Source of the DNA: JBDTVS01 sp040007095
GTDB lineage: Bacteria; Acidobacteriota; Vicinamibacteria; Vicinamibacterales; CAVVIG01
Reading direction: 5' to 3'
Assembly (NCBI GenBank): GCA_040007095.1
Contig: JBDTVS010000073.1
Location: forward strand, 1 to 64,000
DNA: 64,000 nt
Part shown: one piece after another, positions 51,982 to 60,795 of the stretch
How positions within the stretch are numbered: position 1 is the first letter of the stretch
How the letters are laid out: the number at the start of each line of letters is the position of its first letter
Translations under genes and position numbers: made by a program
Notes under the pieces: model-generated
What the model was told of the DNA's origin: nothing
The model's database searches: none
Seen by the model: the letters and a program-made list of their open reading frames with translations, nothing else

Positions 51982-54003
51982 ATGAAGCTGCCGCGACCGC
52001 GACATGCATGGGACTGGCTGGCGTTCGCGCTGGTCGCGGGGCTGATGGTGGGTGGCGCGTTGTCTGTCTGGTGGCTGTCGCGGGCGGCCATCAGGGTCCA
52101 TCAACTCACGCGCGGCCTTGGCGACACGACGTTCTACGACGCTGACGGCCATCCCTGGTTTCGTCTCGACGAACAGCGGCACGATGTTCCACTGGAAGAA
52201 ATCGCGTCCGACCTCCAGCATGCGGTCGTGGCCATTGAAGACCGGCGCTTTTATCATCACCCAGGCATCGATCCGATCGGCGTGACCCGCGCCGTGGCGC
52301 ACAACCTGCGGTTCCGCGGCCGCGCCGAGGGCGCGAGCACGCTGACGCAGCAGCTCGCGCGCACGCTCTTCTTGTCCAACACGCGGACGCTCGGCCGCAA
52401 GGCGAGAGAAGCGGGACTGGCGCTGCTCATCGAGCAGCAGCTGACCAAGAGCCAGATCCTCAGCATGTATCTCAATCACGTGTATCTGAGCGCCGGCGTG
52501 TACGGCGTCCAGACGATGTCGGAGCACCTGTTTCGCAAGTCGGCGAAGGCGCTGACGTTGGCGGAAGCCGCGATGATCGCCGGCTTGATCCGGGCGCCGT
52601 CCGCGCTGTCTCCCTGGTCGAACTACGACGGCGCGCTCGAGCGGAGCCGCACCGTGCTGGCGGTCATGCGCCGGGAGGGCTTCATCACGGCCGAGCAGGA
52701 GGCCGCGGCGGCGCGCGCGCGGCCGGCCATCCAGCCGTACCGGCAGGGAGGCGATTCGCGGTTCGCGTGGGCGAAGGAGTTCCTGCGGCAGCAGTTCCGC
52801 GAACAGTTCGGCGGCGACCATCCGCCCGATTGGCAAGTGCATACGTCGTTCATGCCGGAGATACAGGATGCGGCGGAACGGGCCGTGACAAGCGGTCTCG
52901 GGCGCTTGAACCGGCCCGGCCTCCAGGCGGCGCTCGTCGCGATCGATCCCGCCAACGGCAACCTCCTCGCGCTGGTCGGTGGGAGCGACTATCGCAAAAG
53001 CACCTACAATCGCGCCACTCGCAGCCGGCGCCAGCCGGGCTCGGCATTCAAGCCGATCGTCTATGCCGCGGCCCTGGCGCACGGCTATTCTCCGGTCTCG
53101 GTGTTGTCGAACCTCGATGCGGTCGCAGGACCGGGTGATCTCGAATGGACGCCGCAGAACGCCGATCACACGCGTCCGGCTGAGCTGACGCTGCGAGCGG
53201 CACTCGTCGAGTCGAACAATGCGGCCGCCGTCGATCTGCAGCAGAAAATCGGCGTCCGGACGGTGCTGAGCCTCGCCACGGAGGCGGGTCTGGGCGATCT
53301 TCCCGAGGTCCCGTCGCTCGCGCTCGGCACCGGCATCGTCTCGCCTATCGAGTTGACCGCGGCCTACACGATGTTTCCCGGGGGCGGGGAAATGTCGACG
53401 CCGCGCGGGATCGTCGATGTCTACGACGCCAACGGCGGCCACATGTTCGAGCAACTGGTCGAGCGCAAGCGCCTGGTCTCAGCCGAGGTCGCGTACCAGA
53501 TGACCAGCATGCTGCAAGACGCGATCGACCATGGCACGGGTGCGCCGGCGCGCACGCTGGGCGTCCGCGGACCGGTCGCCGGTAAGACCGGAACGACCGA
53601 CGATTATCACGATGCCTGGTTCGTGGGGTTTTCCTCGTCGGTGGTGGTCGGCGTCTGGGTGGGCTTCGACCAGCCGGCATCGATCGGGAACGAGGCGTAC
53701 GGTGCGCGGGTGGCGCTGCCGATCTGGGCCGCGTTCATGAACCGGACCGCGTCTCGCCTTCCCGCCAGGGAATTCGCGGTTCCGGAGAGCCTCAGCATCC
53801 AAGACTTGTGCAGCGTCTCCTACCTGCGGCCGGTGGACGACTGTCCTGTGTACCACGAGTACTTCAAGGAGGGCGACGCGATTCCGTCTCAGTCGTGTAG
53901 TGTCCACGCCGGCTCTCTCAAGCAAGCCGCCGGCCGCGCGGTCGGCGGCTTCTTCACCAGCCTCGGGAGAAGCCTGGCGGGTCTTTTCAAAAGGCATGAG
54001 TAG
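51982..54003 (+). CDS. Class A penicillin-binding protein
   Basis: Bifunctional peptidoglycan transglycosylase/transpeptidase. After an N-terminal membrane anchor (WLAFALVAGLMVGGALSVWW), the GT51 domain shows AIEDRRFYHHPGIDPIGV, GASTLTQQLART, and KAREAGLALLIEQQLTKSQI; the transpeptidase domain has SxxK in RQPGSAFKP, SNN in VESNNAAAVD and KTG in VAGKTGTTDDY. At 673 aa it is close to PBP1a/2c size. ATG 51982 follows the terC stop by one base. The C-terminus is basic and lacks extra domains. Confidence 0.93.
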   Translation: MKLPRPRHAWDWLAFALVAGLMVGGALSVWWLSRAAIRVHQLTRGLGDTTFYDADGHPWFRLDEQRHDVPLEEIASDLQHAVVAIEDRRFYHHPGIDPIGVTRAVAHNLRFRGRAEGASTLTQQLARTLFLSNTRTLGRKAREAGLALLIEQQLTKSQILSMYLNHVYLSAGVYGVQTMSEHLFRKSAKALTLAEAAMIAGLIRAPSALSPWSNYDGALERSRTVLAVMRREGFITAEQEAAAARARPAIQPYRQGGDSRFAWAKEFLRQQFREQFGGDHPPDWQVHTSFMPEIQDAAERAVTSGLGRLNRPGLQAALVAIDPANGNLLALVGGSDYRKSTYNRATRSRRQPGSAFKPIVYAAALAHGYSPVSVLSNLDAVAGPGDLEWTPQNADHTRPAELTLRAALVESNNAAAVDLQQKIGVRTVLSLATEAGLGDLPEVPSLALGTGIVSPIELTAAYTMFPGGGEMSTPRGIVDVYDANGGHMFEQLVERKRLVSAEVAYQMTSMLQDAIDHGTGAPARTLGVRGPVAGKTGTTDDYHDAWFVGFSSSVVVGVWVGFDQPASIGNEAYGARVALPIWAAFMNRTASRLPAREFAVPESLSIQDLCSVSYLRPVDDCPVYHEYFKEGDAIPSQSCSVHAGSLKQAAGRAVGGFFTSLGRSLAGLFKRHE

Positions 54004-54019
54004 TTTTTCAGAAACGTCA

Positions 54020-54046
54020 CATCACCCCATTACGCCATCACCCCAT
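54020..54046. repeat. 11-bp direct repeat in the pbp/S4 gap
   Basis: CATCACCCCAT occurs at 54020-54030 and 54036-54046, a 16-bp period. This is a short example of the ATCACC-type intergenic low-complexity DNA seen at other gaps. Confidence 0.7.
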
Positions 54047-54084
54047 TTCTGAGTCTCGGTTCAAGCCGCGTTTTCAACGCGCTG

Positions 54085-54468
54085 CTAATCCTTGCCGGTG
54101 ATCCTCCGCAGCAGCCGGCGCTCGCGCTTGTCGGGCGCTCGCGGGGAGACCGTGGCTCGAAAGATCCGCTCGAGCCGCCGCTGTTCGAGCTCCTGGGCCG
54201 TGGGGGCGGGAGTCACATCTTCGTAGAGCAGTCTCGCCTCGGCTTTCGGCAGGTGGCGGTCGGTCAGGACACGAACCACGAGGCGCTGGGTGCGGCCGAG
54301 AGGGCGGGTAATCCGAATCTCGTCGCCCGACTTCAATGCGCGGTTGGGTTTGACCGTCTGCCCGTTCACCGCAACCTTGCCGCCCCGGCACGCCTTCTGT
54401 GCCTCCGATCGCGTTCTGAACAGACACGCTACGTCGAGCCAGACATCGAGTCGAACGTCCTCATCCAC
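54085..54468 (-). CDS. S4-domain RNA-binding protein (Hsp15-like)
   Basis: A 127-aa protein with one S4 domain, RLDVWLDVACLFRTRSEAQK, ACRGGKVAVNGQTVKP and LKSGDEIRITRP, then a basic Arg-rich tail (EQRRLERIFRA, RERRLLRRITGKD). This is the architecture of Hsp15/RlbA, which binds stalled 50S subunits with nascent chains. The GTG at 54468 is preferred because the upstream ATG (54534) would overlap the divergent symporter gene. Confidence 0.85.
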   Translation of the reverse strand: MDEDVRLDVWLDVACLFRTRSEAQKACRGGKVAVNGQTVKPNRALKSGDEIRITRPLGRTQRLVVRVLTDRHLPKAEARLLYEDVTPAPTAQELEQRRLERIFRATVSPRAPDKRERRLLRRITGKD

Positions 54469-54508
54469 CTGAAAAGGCGCCAATCGACATATTATCTGGG
54501 AGCATTCC

Positions 54509-55804
54509 GTGGCCCGCAAACGCTTTCTGAGCACCTTGTACGGACAGGTTCTTGCGGCGACGATCGTCGGCGTCGCGCTCGGACACTTCTATCCGACGGT
54601 CGGCGTCGCGATGCGGCCGTTCGGCGACGGCTTCATCAAGCTGGTCCGGATGATCATCGCGCCGATCATCTTCTGCACCGTCGTCGCGGGCGTCGCGGGG
54701 GTCGGGGACGCAAAGGCCGTGGGCAAGGTCGGGGGCCTCACGCTGATGTACTTCGAGGTCGTCAGCACGCTCGCGCTGATCATCGGCCTGCTGGTGGTGA
54801 ACCTCGTGAAGCCGGGCGCGGGGATGAATATCGACCCGGCGACGCTTGATGCGAAGGCCGTGTCGCAGTACGTCAGCGGCGCGGCCGCGCAGGGAGTCAC
54901 TGACTTTCTCCTCGCGATTGTTCCGAACACCGTCGTCGATGCGTTTGCGAAGGGCGACATTCTCCAGGTGCTCCTGTTCTCGGTCCTGTTCGGTTTCGCG
55001 CTGCATGCGTTGGGTCCGGCGGGTCTGCGAGTATTCGACTTCATCGAGCAGCTGTCGCGGGTGCTGTTCAGAGTGGTCGGCTACATCATGAAGGCGGCGC
55101 CGCTTGGGGCGTTTGGCGCGATGGCGTTCACCATCGGCAACTTCGGCGTCGGCACGCTGGCGCAGCTGGGACAGCTGATCCTCTGCTTCTACATCACGTG
55201 CGTGCTGTTCGTCGCGGTGGTGCTGAACATCATCGCTCGTCTGCACGGATTCAGCGTCTGGCGCCTGGTCCGGTTCATCAAGGAGGAGCTCTTCATCGTC
55301 TACGGCACTTCCTCGTCGGAGTCGGCGTTGCCTCGCATCATGGTGAAACTGGAAACGCTCGGCGTCGCACGGTCGGTCGTCGGTCTCGTCATTCCGGCGG
55401 GCTACTCGTTCAACCTCGACGGCACCGCGATCTATCTGACCATCGCGACGGTGTTCATCGCGCAAGCCACCAATACGCCGTTCGGCGTGCCGCGACAACT
55501 CGCGCTGCTGGCAATTCTCATGCTGACCTCGAAGGGCGCCGCGGGAGTCGCCGGCGCGGCGCTGATCGTGCTCGCCGGGACGATCTCGGCAACCGGCGTC
55601 ATCCCGGTCGCGGGCGTGGCCCTCGTGCTGGGCATCCATCGGTTCATGGGAGAAGCCATGGCCGTGACGAACCTCATCGGAAACGGCGTCGCCACGATCG
55701 TGGTGGGGAAGTGGTGCGGTCAGGTGAACGAGGCACGCCTGATCGCCGGTCTGGGCGGCCCCGCCGCTCCTGCAGACCAGGACGAGTCCCGGGCCGCCGG
55801 ATGA
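54509..55804 (+). CDS. Dicarboxylate/amino-acid:cation symporter (DAACS)
   Basis: A 431-aa Na+- or H+-coupled symporter for C4-dicarboxylates or glutamate/aspartate. It has eight membrane helices, the serine-rich re-entrant hairpin YGTSSSESALPRIM, the GYSFNLDGTAIYLTIA motif and the substrate-contact MGEAMAVTNLIGNGVATIVV near the end. DctA and GltP cannot be distinguished by eye. GTG 54509 has GGGAG upstream, and TATTAT at 54490-54495 may be its -10. Confidence 0.93.
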   Translation: MARKRFLSTLYGQVLAATIVGVALGHFYPTVGVAMRPFGDGFIKLVRMIIAPIIFCTVVAGVAGVGDAKAVGKVGGLTLMYFEVVSTLALIIGLLVVNLVKPGAGMNIDPATLDAKAVSQYVSGAAAQGVTDFLLAIVPNTVVDAFAKGDILQVLLFSVLFGFALHALGPAGLRVFDFIEQLSRVLFRVVGYIMKAAPLGAFGAMAFTIGNFGVGTLAQLGQLILCFYITCVLFVAVVLNIIARLHGFSVWRLVRFIKEELFIVYGTSSSESALPRIMVKLETLGVARSVVGLVIPAGYSFNLDGTAIYLTIATVFIAQATNTPFGVPRQLALLAILMLTSKGAAGVAGAALIVLAGTISATGVIPVAGVALVLGIHRFMGEAMAVTNLIGNGVATIVVGKWCGQVNEARLIAGLGGPAAPADQDESRAAG

Positions 55805-55810
55805 TGATTC

Positions 55811-55905
55811 GCCGAGGCTTCGGCGGACCGCCGTAGGCTGGTCAGGCGGACCAAGGTGGTCCGGCGGAAGCCGGACACTCCGTACAACTTTGCACCTCAA
55901 ACGGA
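55811..55905. repeat. Hairpins and repeat fragment after the symporter
   Basis: GCCGA-GGCT-TCGGC (55811-55824) and GGACCA-AGG-TGGTCC (55848-55862) are consecutive hairpins after the symporter stop, possible transcription ends without T-runs. The segment through GAAGCCGGACACTCCGTACAACTTT (about 55867-55891) is shared, with small changes, with 18.85 kb and inverted with 60.27 kb. The rest of the gap to the TonB receptor (to 56001) shows no gene. Confidence 0.55.
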
Positions 55906-56001
55906 ATCGGGATGGGTGGCAATGAACGTGGTGCCGCGGCTCATCCGCGGCATGTTACTGGCGCCTGCGAGCCGCAGCAAAAGGTTTAAGGGGGCACACG
56001 A

Positions 56002-59000
56002 TCAGAATACGAGCTTCAGCGCGAGCTGCACGACCCGCGGATCAAAGGCGGTCGTGACGGTGCCGAAATTCGCCGCCCCTGCCACAGCGTTGGGCGTGCC
56101 GAGGTTGGTGGTGTTGAGCAGATTGAACGCCTCCGCCCTCACCTCGATCGCCTGATGAGCGCCCACCGGGATCCGCCGCATCAGCGCGACATCCACATCG
56201 CGATACGACGGCCCGCGAATGGGATTCCGTGACGCCGATCCGAGCGTGAATTGAGGCGCGATGGTAAATGCCGCCGTGTTGAACCATTGGCTCGGGGTCC
56301 GCTGGTCTTCGGGCAGCGTCGGATCGCCGGCGAGATTCGGCCGCTGCACGCCGTAGCCGGCGAACGCGTTGAAGTTTGTCGTTTGCGTGACCGCGACCGG
56401 CACGCCCGATTGCAACGTGACGAGCGCGGCGAGCGACCAGTCGTTCGCGATGGCTCCCATCACACCGTGCAGTTGCCGGCCTCGGTCCCTGCCTGCGGGA
56501 AGATCCCAGACCGCAGATGAGACGAAGAGGTGCGGGATGTCGCCCGTTGAATAGTCACGCTCGAGCGCCCGGTTAAAACTGTCGGCGACCGGATAGTTCG
56601 CAATCGGTCCCGTCAAGATCGACGCGTCGAACACGGACGAGGCATCGTCGAGCAGCTTGGATCGCGTGTAGGCCACCGAATACGAGAGCCCGCGCGCCAA
56701 GCGCTGGCGAAGGCTCAACGCCAGGCCCTGATAGCGTGTCGTGCCGACGTTGTTGCGATACAGGCTGACCGTGGTGTACGCCGGATACGGTTTGAGTAGC
56801 TGGGCCAGCGGTATGGTCGGGTCGCCCAGCGACGACGACCGCGGGATGATCCCGAAGTACGGGTTGGCCACCCGTTGATTGAGCGTCGATCCGAGCGCGA
56901 GCTGGTCGACCGATAGTTGATTGAGGTTGGTGTCGGGGATGCCGACGTGCGTGATGTTCGACCCGAGGTACGAGACCTCGACGGTTGTGTTCGCGCTCAG
57001 TTCGCGTTGGACCGACGCGTTCCACTGCTGCACGTAGCTGGAGCCGACCGTGTTGTCGACGGCGAAGACTCCCTGGCCAAGCCCCGCCGTCGGCGTGGCC
57101 GCGATCGGCGCGACACTGGGGCCGTTCTGCAGCACGAATGCCGGCGAGATCGTATCGAGCGCGCGCTGTGACACCGTCTGCAGAAACGGAAATGTCGGCG
57201 TCGTGAACGGTGTCGTGATCCCCGCCATCTCGATCCACACCATGCCGTATCCCGCACTGACGATGGTCTTGTCGGTGACCCGGTAGACCCCACCAAAACG
57301 CGGTCCGAAGTTGCCCCTCTTCAGCGGGCGCACGGGATCCGTTCCGGGGTACTCGAGCTGCTGGGTCTGCAGATTGAACACCGCGGTCTGGCCGTTGATC
57401 TCCGTCGAAGGAAAATTCAGGGTGTACCGCAGGCCGGGGTTGATGGTGAGCCGGTCGGAAATCTTCCAGTCGTCCTGAATGAAGTATTCCTGGAAGCGCG
57501 CGCGCTCCTGGATCGGCGCCTGCTGAAGATCGATGGAGAAGAGCTGGACCTGGCCGAGCAGGAAGCTGGCCAACGGCGTGCCGGTATTGGCGACGCCGGG
57601 CAAGTCGCTCCCGACGGCGTTGAACGTGAACTGTCCGGTCGGGGACGGCGGCTGGACGACGTTGAGGCGTTGCCATCGGAAGTCCAGCCCCATCTTGAAC
57701 GTGTGGCGTCCTCGCAGCCACGTCAGCGAATCGGCGACTTCGGTGACGCCGGTGTTGAAGTCGGACGCCGTGTTAATCGGCGAGCCGAGTTGCTGGTAGC
57801 CACCGATCAGGAACGTCGGCAGCGTGTTTGGAAAACGGGCGGTCGAGGGGATCCCCGGAATGCTGAGGGCGGCGCCCGCCGTGGTCGACAGTTGTGCCGC
57901 GCTTCGCGTGACGGCTCGGCGCGTGTCGCCAATCCGCAGCTCGTTGAGCACCTGGCTCGAGAACGTGTGCTGGTAGTTCGACGCGAATGCCCAGGCGGTG
58001 GTGTCTTGCGGTCCGAGGGTGCCGGTCGTCACACCGCTGCCGTCCGTCAGCGGCGTGACCGGCACGAATCCGTCCCGGAAGTACGAGAGGCGGGCGAATG
58101 CCTGGTCGCGGTTCGACGCGAACTTTTGATCGATGCGGACGTCCCACTGGTCCTGGTTGTCGACCTCGCTCGCGGTCCGGTTGTAGTTGTTGGCTGTCGC
58201 GGATGAAGTGGGGAGGGGGTATCGCTGCAAGAGCGCCAGCGCCACCGCATCCATCCGGTTCGACGGAATCGAACTCCCGGAGAAGGGCGTGCGGACCGCG
58301 CCGACCGTGGTGGCTGGATCGTAGACCACCGGCACGCGTCCGCCGATCGCTTCCGTAAAGAGCCCCTGCCGCTGCAGGGCGGTCGGGACCGTCGAGATGA
58401 CGGTGCGCCCGATCGACTGCCGCTGGCCCTGGTAGTCCACGAAGAAGAAGGTGCGGTCGCGCACGAGCGGTCCGCCGAGCGTGCCGCCGAACTGATGTCG
58501 TCGATACTCTGGTTTGACGGGGTTCGTGGACTGGAAGAAGTTGCGCGCGTTGAGGTCTTCGTTGCGCAGGAATTCGAAGCCGGTGCCGTGGAACACGTTC
58601 GAGCCGGTCTTGGTCGTCAGGTTCACCACGCCGCCGTTGAAGCGACCGAACTCCGCCGGCGGACTGTTGCTTTCGATCTTGAATTCTTGAATCGCGTCGA
58701 TCACCGGAAAGTACGCGACCTGGCCCGGCTCGGGTTGGAGCACGGAGATGCCATCGAACAAATACTCGTTTGTGCGCGGCCGCCCGCCGTTGATCCGCGG
58801 CAACTGCGAATTGGGGGGCAGCGCGACGCCGGGGGCGAGCGCGGCCAGCATGATGAACGTCCGGCCGTTCAGCGGCAACTGTACGACCTGCTCGTGCTCC
58901 ACCACGGTCCCGAGGCTCGCGGTTTCGGCACGGAGGATCGAGGCGTCCGCGCTCACGGTTACCTGCTCGCGAACCTGGCCGACGGCGAGCGAGAAGTCGA

Positions 59001-59328
59001 GCCGCGCCTTCTCGCCGGTCGAAAGCCGGATGCCCTCCCGCCGGATCGGTTTGAAACCGGACAGCTCGACATCGACGCGATAGGCGCCAGGGGCCAGGCT
59101 CGGGGCGGTGTACACGCCGTCGCCACTCGTCACCACCACGCGTTGCTGATTGGTGTCGACGTTGACGACGGTGACGGTCACGCCCGGCACGGCGGCGTTC
59201 ATTTGATCCCGCACCAGGCCGGTGATTTCACCCGCGGCGACCTGCGCGATGGCAGACGCGGCAGTCGCGGCGACACCGCACACCGCGAACAGACACAGCC
59301 GCACAGATCGCAGACGGGCGAGGCGCAT
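56002..59328 (-). CDS. Oar-like TonB-dependent receptor with carboxypeptidase-regulatory domain
   Basis: A 1108-aa outer-membrane protein. ATG 59328 has GGAGG just upstream and a signal peptide (LCLFAVCGVAATAASAIAQ). The N-terminal Ig-like carboxypeptidase-regulatory domain (GEITGLVRDQMNAAVPGVTV) precedes a plug (NGRTFIMLAALAPGVALPP, NGGRPRTNEYLFDG) and a long barrel ending VVQLALKLVF with the terminal Phe needed for outer-membrane insertion. No TonB box is obvious, as usual for this family. Such receptors are highly paralogous in Acidobacteria. It is divergent from modA across 153 bp with palindromes, hinting at oxyanion-linked regulation. Confidence 0.92.
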   Translation of the reverse strand: MRLARLRSVRLCLFAVCGVAATAASAIAQVAAGEITGLVRDQMNAAVPGVTVTVVNVDTNQQRVVVTSGDGVYTAPSLAPGAYRVDVELSGFKPIRREGIRLSTGEKARLDFSLAVGQVREQVTVSADASILRAETASLGTVVEHEQVVQLPLNGRTFIMLAALAPGVALPPNSQLPRINGGRPRTNEYLFDGISVLQPEPGQVAYFPVIDAIQEFKIESNSPPAEFGRFNGGVVNLTTKTGSNVFHGTGFEFLRNEDLNARNFFQSTNPVKPEYRRHQFGGTLGGPLVRDRTFFFVDYQGQRQSIGRTVISTVPTALQRQGLFTEAIGGRVPVVYDPATTVGAVRTPFSGSSIPSNRMDAVALALLQRYPLPTSSATANNYNRTASEVDNQDQWDVRIDQKFASNRDQAFARLSYFRDGFVPVTPLTDGSGVTTGTLGPQDTTAWAFASNYQHTFSSQVLNELRIGDTRRAVTRSAAQLSTTAGAALSIPGIPSTARFPNTLPTFLIGGYQQLGSPINTASDFNTGVTEVADSLTWLRGRHTFKMGLDFRWQRLNVVQPPSPTGQFTFNAVGSDLPGVANTGTPLASFLLGQVQLFSIDLQQAPIQERARFQEYFIQDDWKISDRLTINPGLRYTLNFPSTEINGQTAVFNLQTQQLEYPGTDPVRPLKRGNFGPRFGGVYRVTDKTIVSAGYGMVWIEMAGITTPFTTPTFPFLQTVSQRALDTISPAFVLQNGPSVAPIAATPTAGLGQGVFAVDNTVGSSYVQQWNASVQRELSANTTVEVSYLGSNITHVGIPDTNLNQLSVDQLALGSTLNQRVANPYFGIIPRSSSLGDPTIPLAQLLKPYPAYTTVSLYRNNVGTTRYQGLALSLRQRLARGLSYSVAYTRSKLLDDASSVFDASILTGPIANYPVADSFNRALERDYSTGDIPHLFVSSAVWDLPAGRDRGRQLHGVMGAIANDWSLAALVTLQSGVPVAVTQTTNFNAFAGYGVQRPNLAGDPTLPEDQRTPSQWFNTAAFTIAPQFTLGSASRNPIRGPSYRDVDVALMRRIPVGAHQAIEVRAEAFNLLNTTNLGTPNAVAGAANFGTVTTAFDPRVVQLALKLVF

Positions 59329-59365
59329 CGATCCTCCGTGGCAGCGACGAAAGGGCCACTGTATC

Positions 59366-59412
59366 TTGAATGTAAGCAAGATTCAAATCGGACGTAATCG
59401 ATTGGAATCGAT
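59366..59412. promoter_or_regulatory. Two palindromes between TonB receptor and modA
   Basis: TTGAAT-N9-ATTCAA (59366-59371 and 59381-59386) and ATCGATT-GG-AATCGAT (59397-59412) are perfect inverted repeats lying between divergent genes. Either could be the operator of a shared regulator. They do not match the E. coli ModE site as remembered. No promoter hexamers are obvious. Confidence 0.55.
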
Positions 59413-59481
59413 CACGCATCAGTTGTATCCTCAATGCGCCGAGGCCGATCTGGTGATGGCCATCAACCTCCGAAACGGTCA

Positions 59482-60255
59482 ATGATGCGAAGCTGCCGCG
59501 CTGTTCTCATGGTGACGTTTCTACTGCTCGCGTCGCGGCTTGCGGCGGCGCAGGGCCTGGCGGTTGCCGCGGCGTCCGATCTGCAGACCGCTCTCCCGGC
59601 CATTGCCGCGGAGTTCGAAAAGGACACCGGACAGCAGCTCAGGATGACGTTTGGCTCGTCCGGGAACTTCTTCGCGCAGATGCAGAACGGGGCGCCATTC
59701 GATGTCTTTCTTTCGGCTGATATCGACTATCCGAGGCGTCTCGCAAGTTCGGGCCTGGCCGATCGAGGCAGTCTGTACGCGTACGCGACGGGCCGCCTCG
59801 TGCTGTGGACGCGCAATGATTCAGGCATTGACGTCCGGCGCGGTCTGGCGGTTGTGATCGAACGATCCGTCCGCCGGATCGCGATCGCGAATCCCGAGCA
59901 TGCGCCGTACGGTCGAGCCGCCGTTGCGGCGCTGCGTCACGAGCGGCTGCACGACGGCGCACGGACGAAGTTCGTGTTGGGCGAGAACATTTCGCAGGCG
60001 GCCCAATTCGCTCAGTCGGGGAGCGCCGACGTCGGCGTGCTGGCGCTTTCGCTGGCATTGTCGCCAACGCTCAAGAGCACCGGCAGCTACATCGACATCC
60101 CGGAGTCCTGGTATCCGCCGATCGAGCAGGCGGCTGTCGTCCTCACCTCGTCACGCCAGAAACCGCTGGCACAACAATTCATCGACTATCTGAAGACTCC
60201 CAAGAGCGTTCGGATTCTGAAGTCCTACGGTTTTGCCGTCCCTGAAAAGCGCTAG
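59482..60255 (+). CDS. modA: Molybdate-type ABC transporter substrate-binding protein
   Basis: A 257-aa periplasmic binding protein: signal peptide (LMVTFLLLASRLAAAQ), then LAVAAASDLQTALPAIAAEF and FGSSGNFFAQMQNGAPFDVF, which are ModA signatures, and a C-terminal VLTSSRQKPLAQQFIDYLK typical of the family. It would bind molybdate or tungstate. No modB permease or modC ATPase follows; the next 540 bp hold repeats and a pseudogene. ATG 59482 is doubled (ATGATG); earlier in-frame start at 59434 would precede the signal peptide. Confidence 0.92.
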   Translation: MMRSCRAVLMVTFLLLASRLAAAQGLAVAAASDLQTALPAIAAEFEKDTGQQLRMTFGSSGNFFAQMQNGAPFDVFLSADIDYPRRLASSGLADRGSLYAYATGRLVLWTRNDSGIDVRRGLAVVIERSVRRIAIANPEHAPYGRAAVAALRHERLHDGARTKFVLGENISQAAQFAQSGSADVGVLALSLALSPTLKSTGSYIDIPESWYPPIEQAAVVLTSSRQKPLAQQFIDYLKTPKSVRILKSYGFAVPEKR

Positions 60256-60418
60256 AGCGATTTCGACTTGTACGTAGTGTCCGGCTTCAGTGCCCACGTG
60301 CCAGGTTTAAACCAGGTTTAAACCCACCGGCCTTCAGCCCACGAAAGCACGAAGTCACGAAGGCACAACAACATGGACTGTTGTTCGTGTGTTCGTGGGT
60401 TCGCGGTTGCATTGGCGT
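60256..60418. repeat. Repeat-rich spacer with hairpin
   Basis: Contains CCAGGTTTAAA twice in tandem (60301-60311, 60312-60322), then ACGAAAGCACGAAGTCACGAA words and a hairpin AACAACA-TGGAC-TGTTGTT (60367-60385), with CACGAA-type words on both sides giving a longer imperfect stem. Near 60270 the inverted copy of the GACACTACGTACAA motif shared with 18.9 and 55.9 kb occurs. No gene is present. Confidence 0.6.
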
Positions 60419-60700
60419 TTACGAACCAGCAGTCATTGGCGTTTGCAAATGAGCAGAACAGGCCGCAAGTCCCGCGAGAGAACAGACCAGGGGGTACAGC
60501 TCTTCGTAGTACCAGAGTCGCGCAAAGTACGACCCCAGTGGCGCAGCAGCCACTTCCCGGTTGTCCGCAAACGCATCGATGAGCCAGCGCGCGCCGCGCG
60601 CCGCGGGCCTGGAGACAAGAATCCCGTCTGCATCGGCCACAGAATGACGGAGCGCGGCCAGCACGACGCCCGTTTCCTCGATGGACGAAGGCGCAACCAC
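60419..60700 (-). pseudogene. Decayed fragment of a prenyltransferase/squalene-cyclase-repeat protein
   Basis: About 93 codons of a minus-strand frame read like the C-terminal end of a prenyltransferase/squalene-oxidase repeat protein: PSSIEETGVVLAALRHS, then GARWLIDAF and PLGSYFARLWYYEELYPLVC. An in-frame TAG lies just before the first motif, and upstream sequence in another frame (NVPRGTCAPL) may continue the similarity, so the gene is truncated and frameshifted. The call rests on remembered motifs and is tentative. Confidence 0.5.
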
Positions 60701-60795
60701 CGATTGGAAGGACTACGATTTGAAGCCGGGACGAGACGTATGCACAATGGCGCACATGTCCCCCTCGGAACGTTTGTCCCAGTGAGGTAAGCGCG

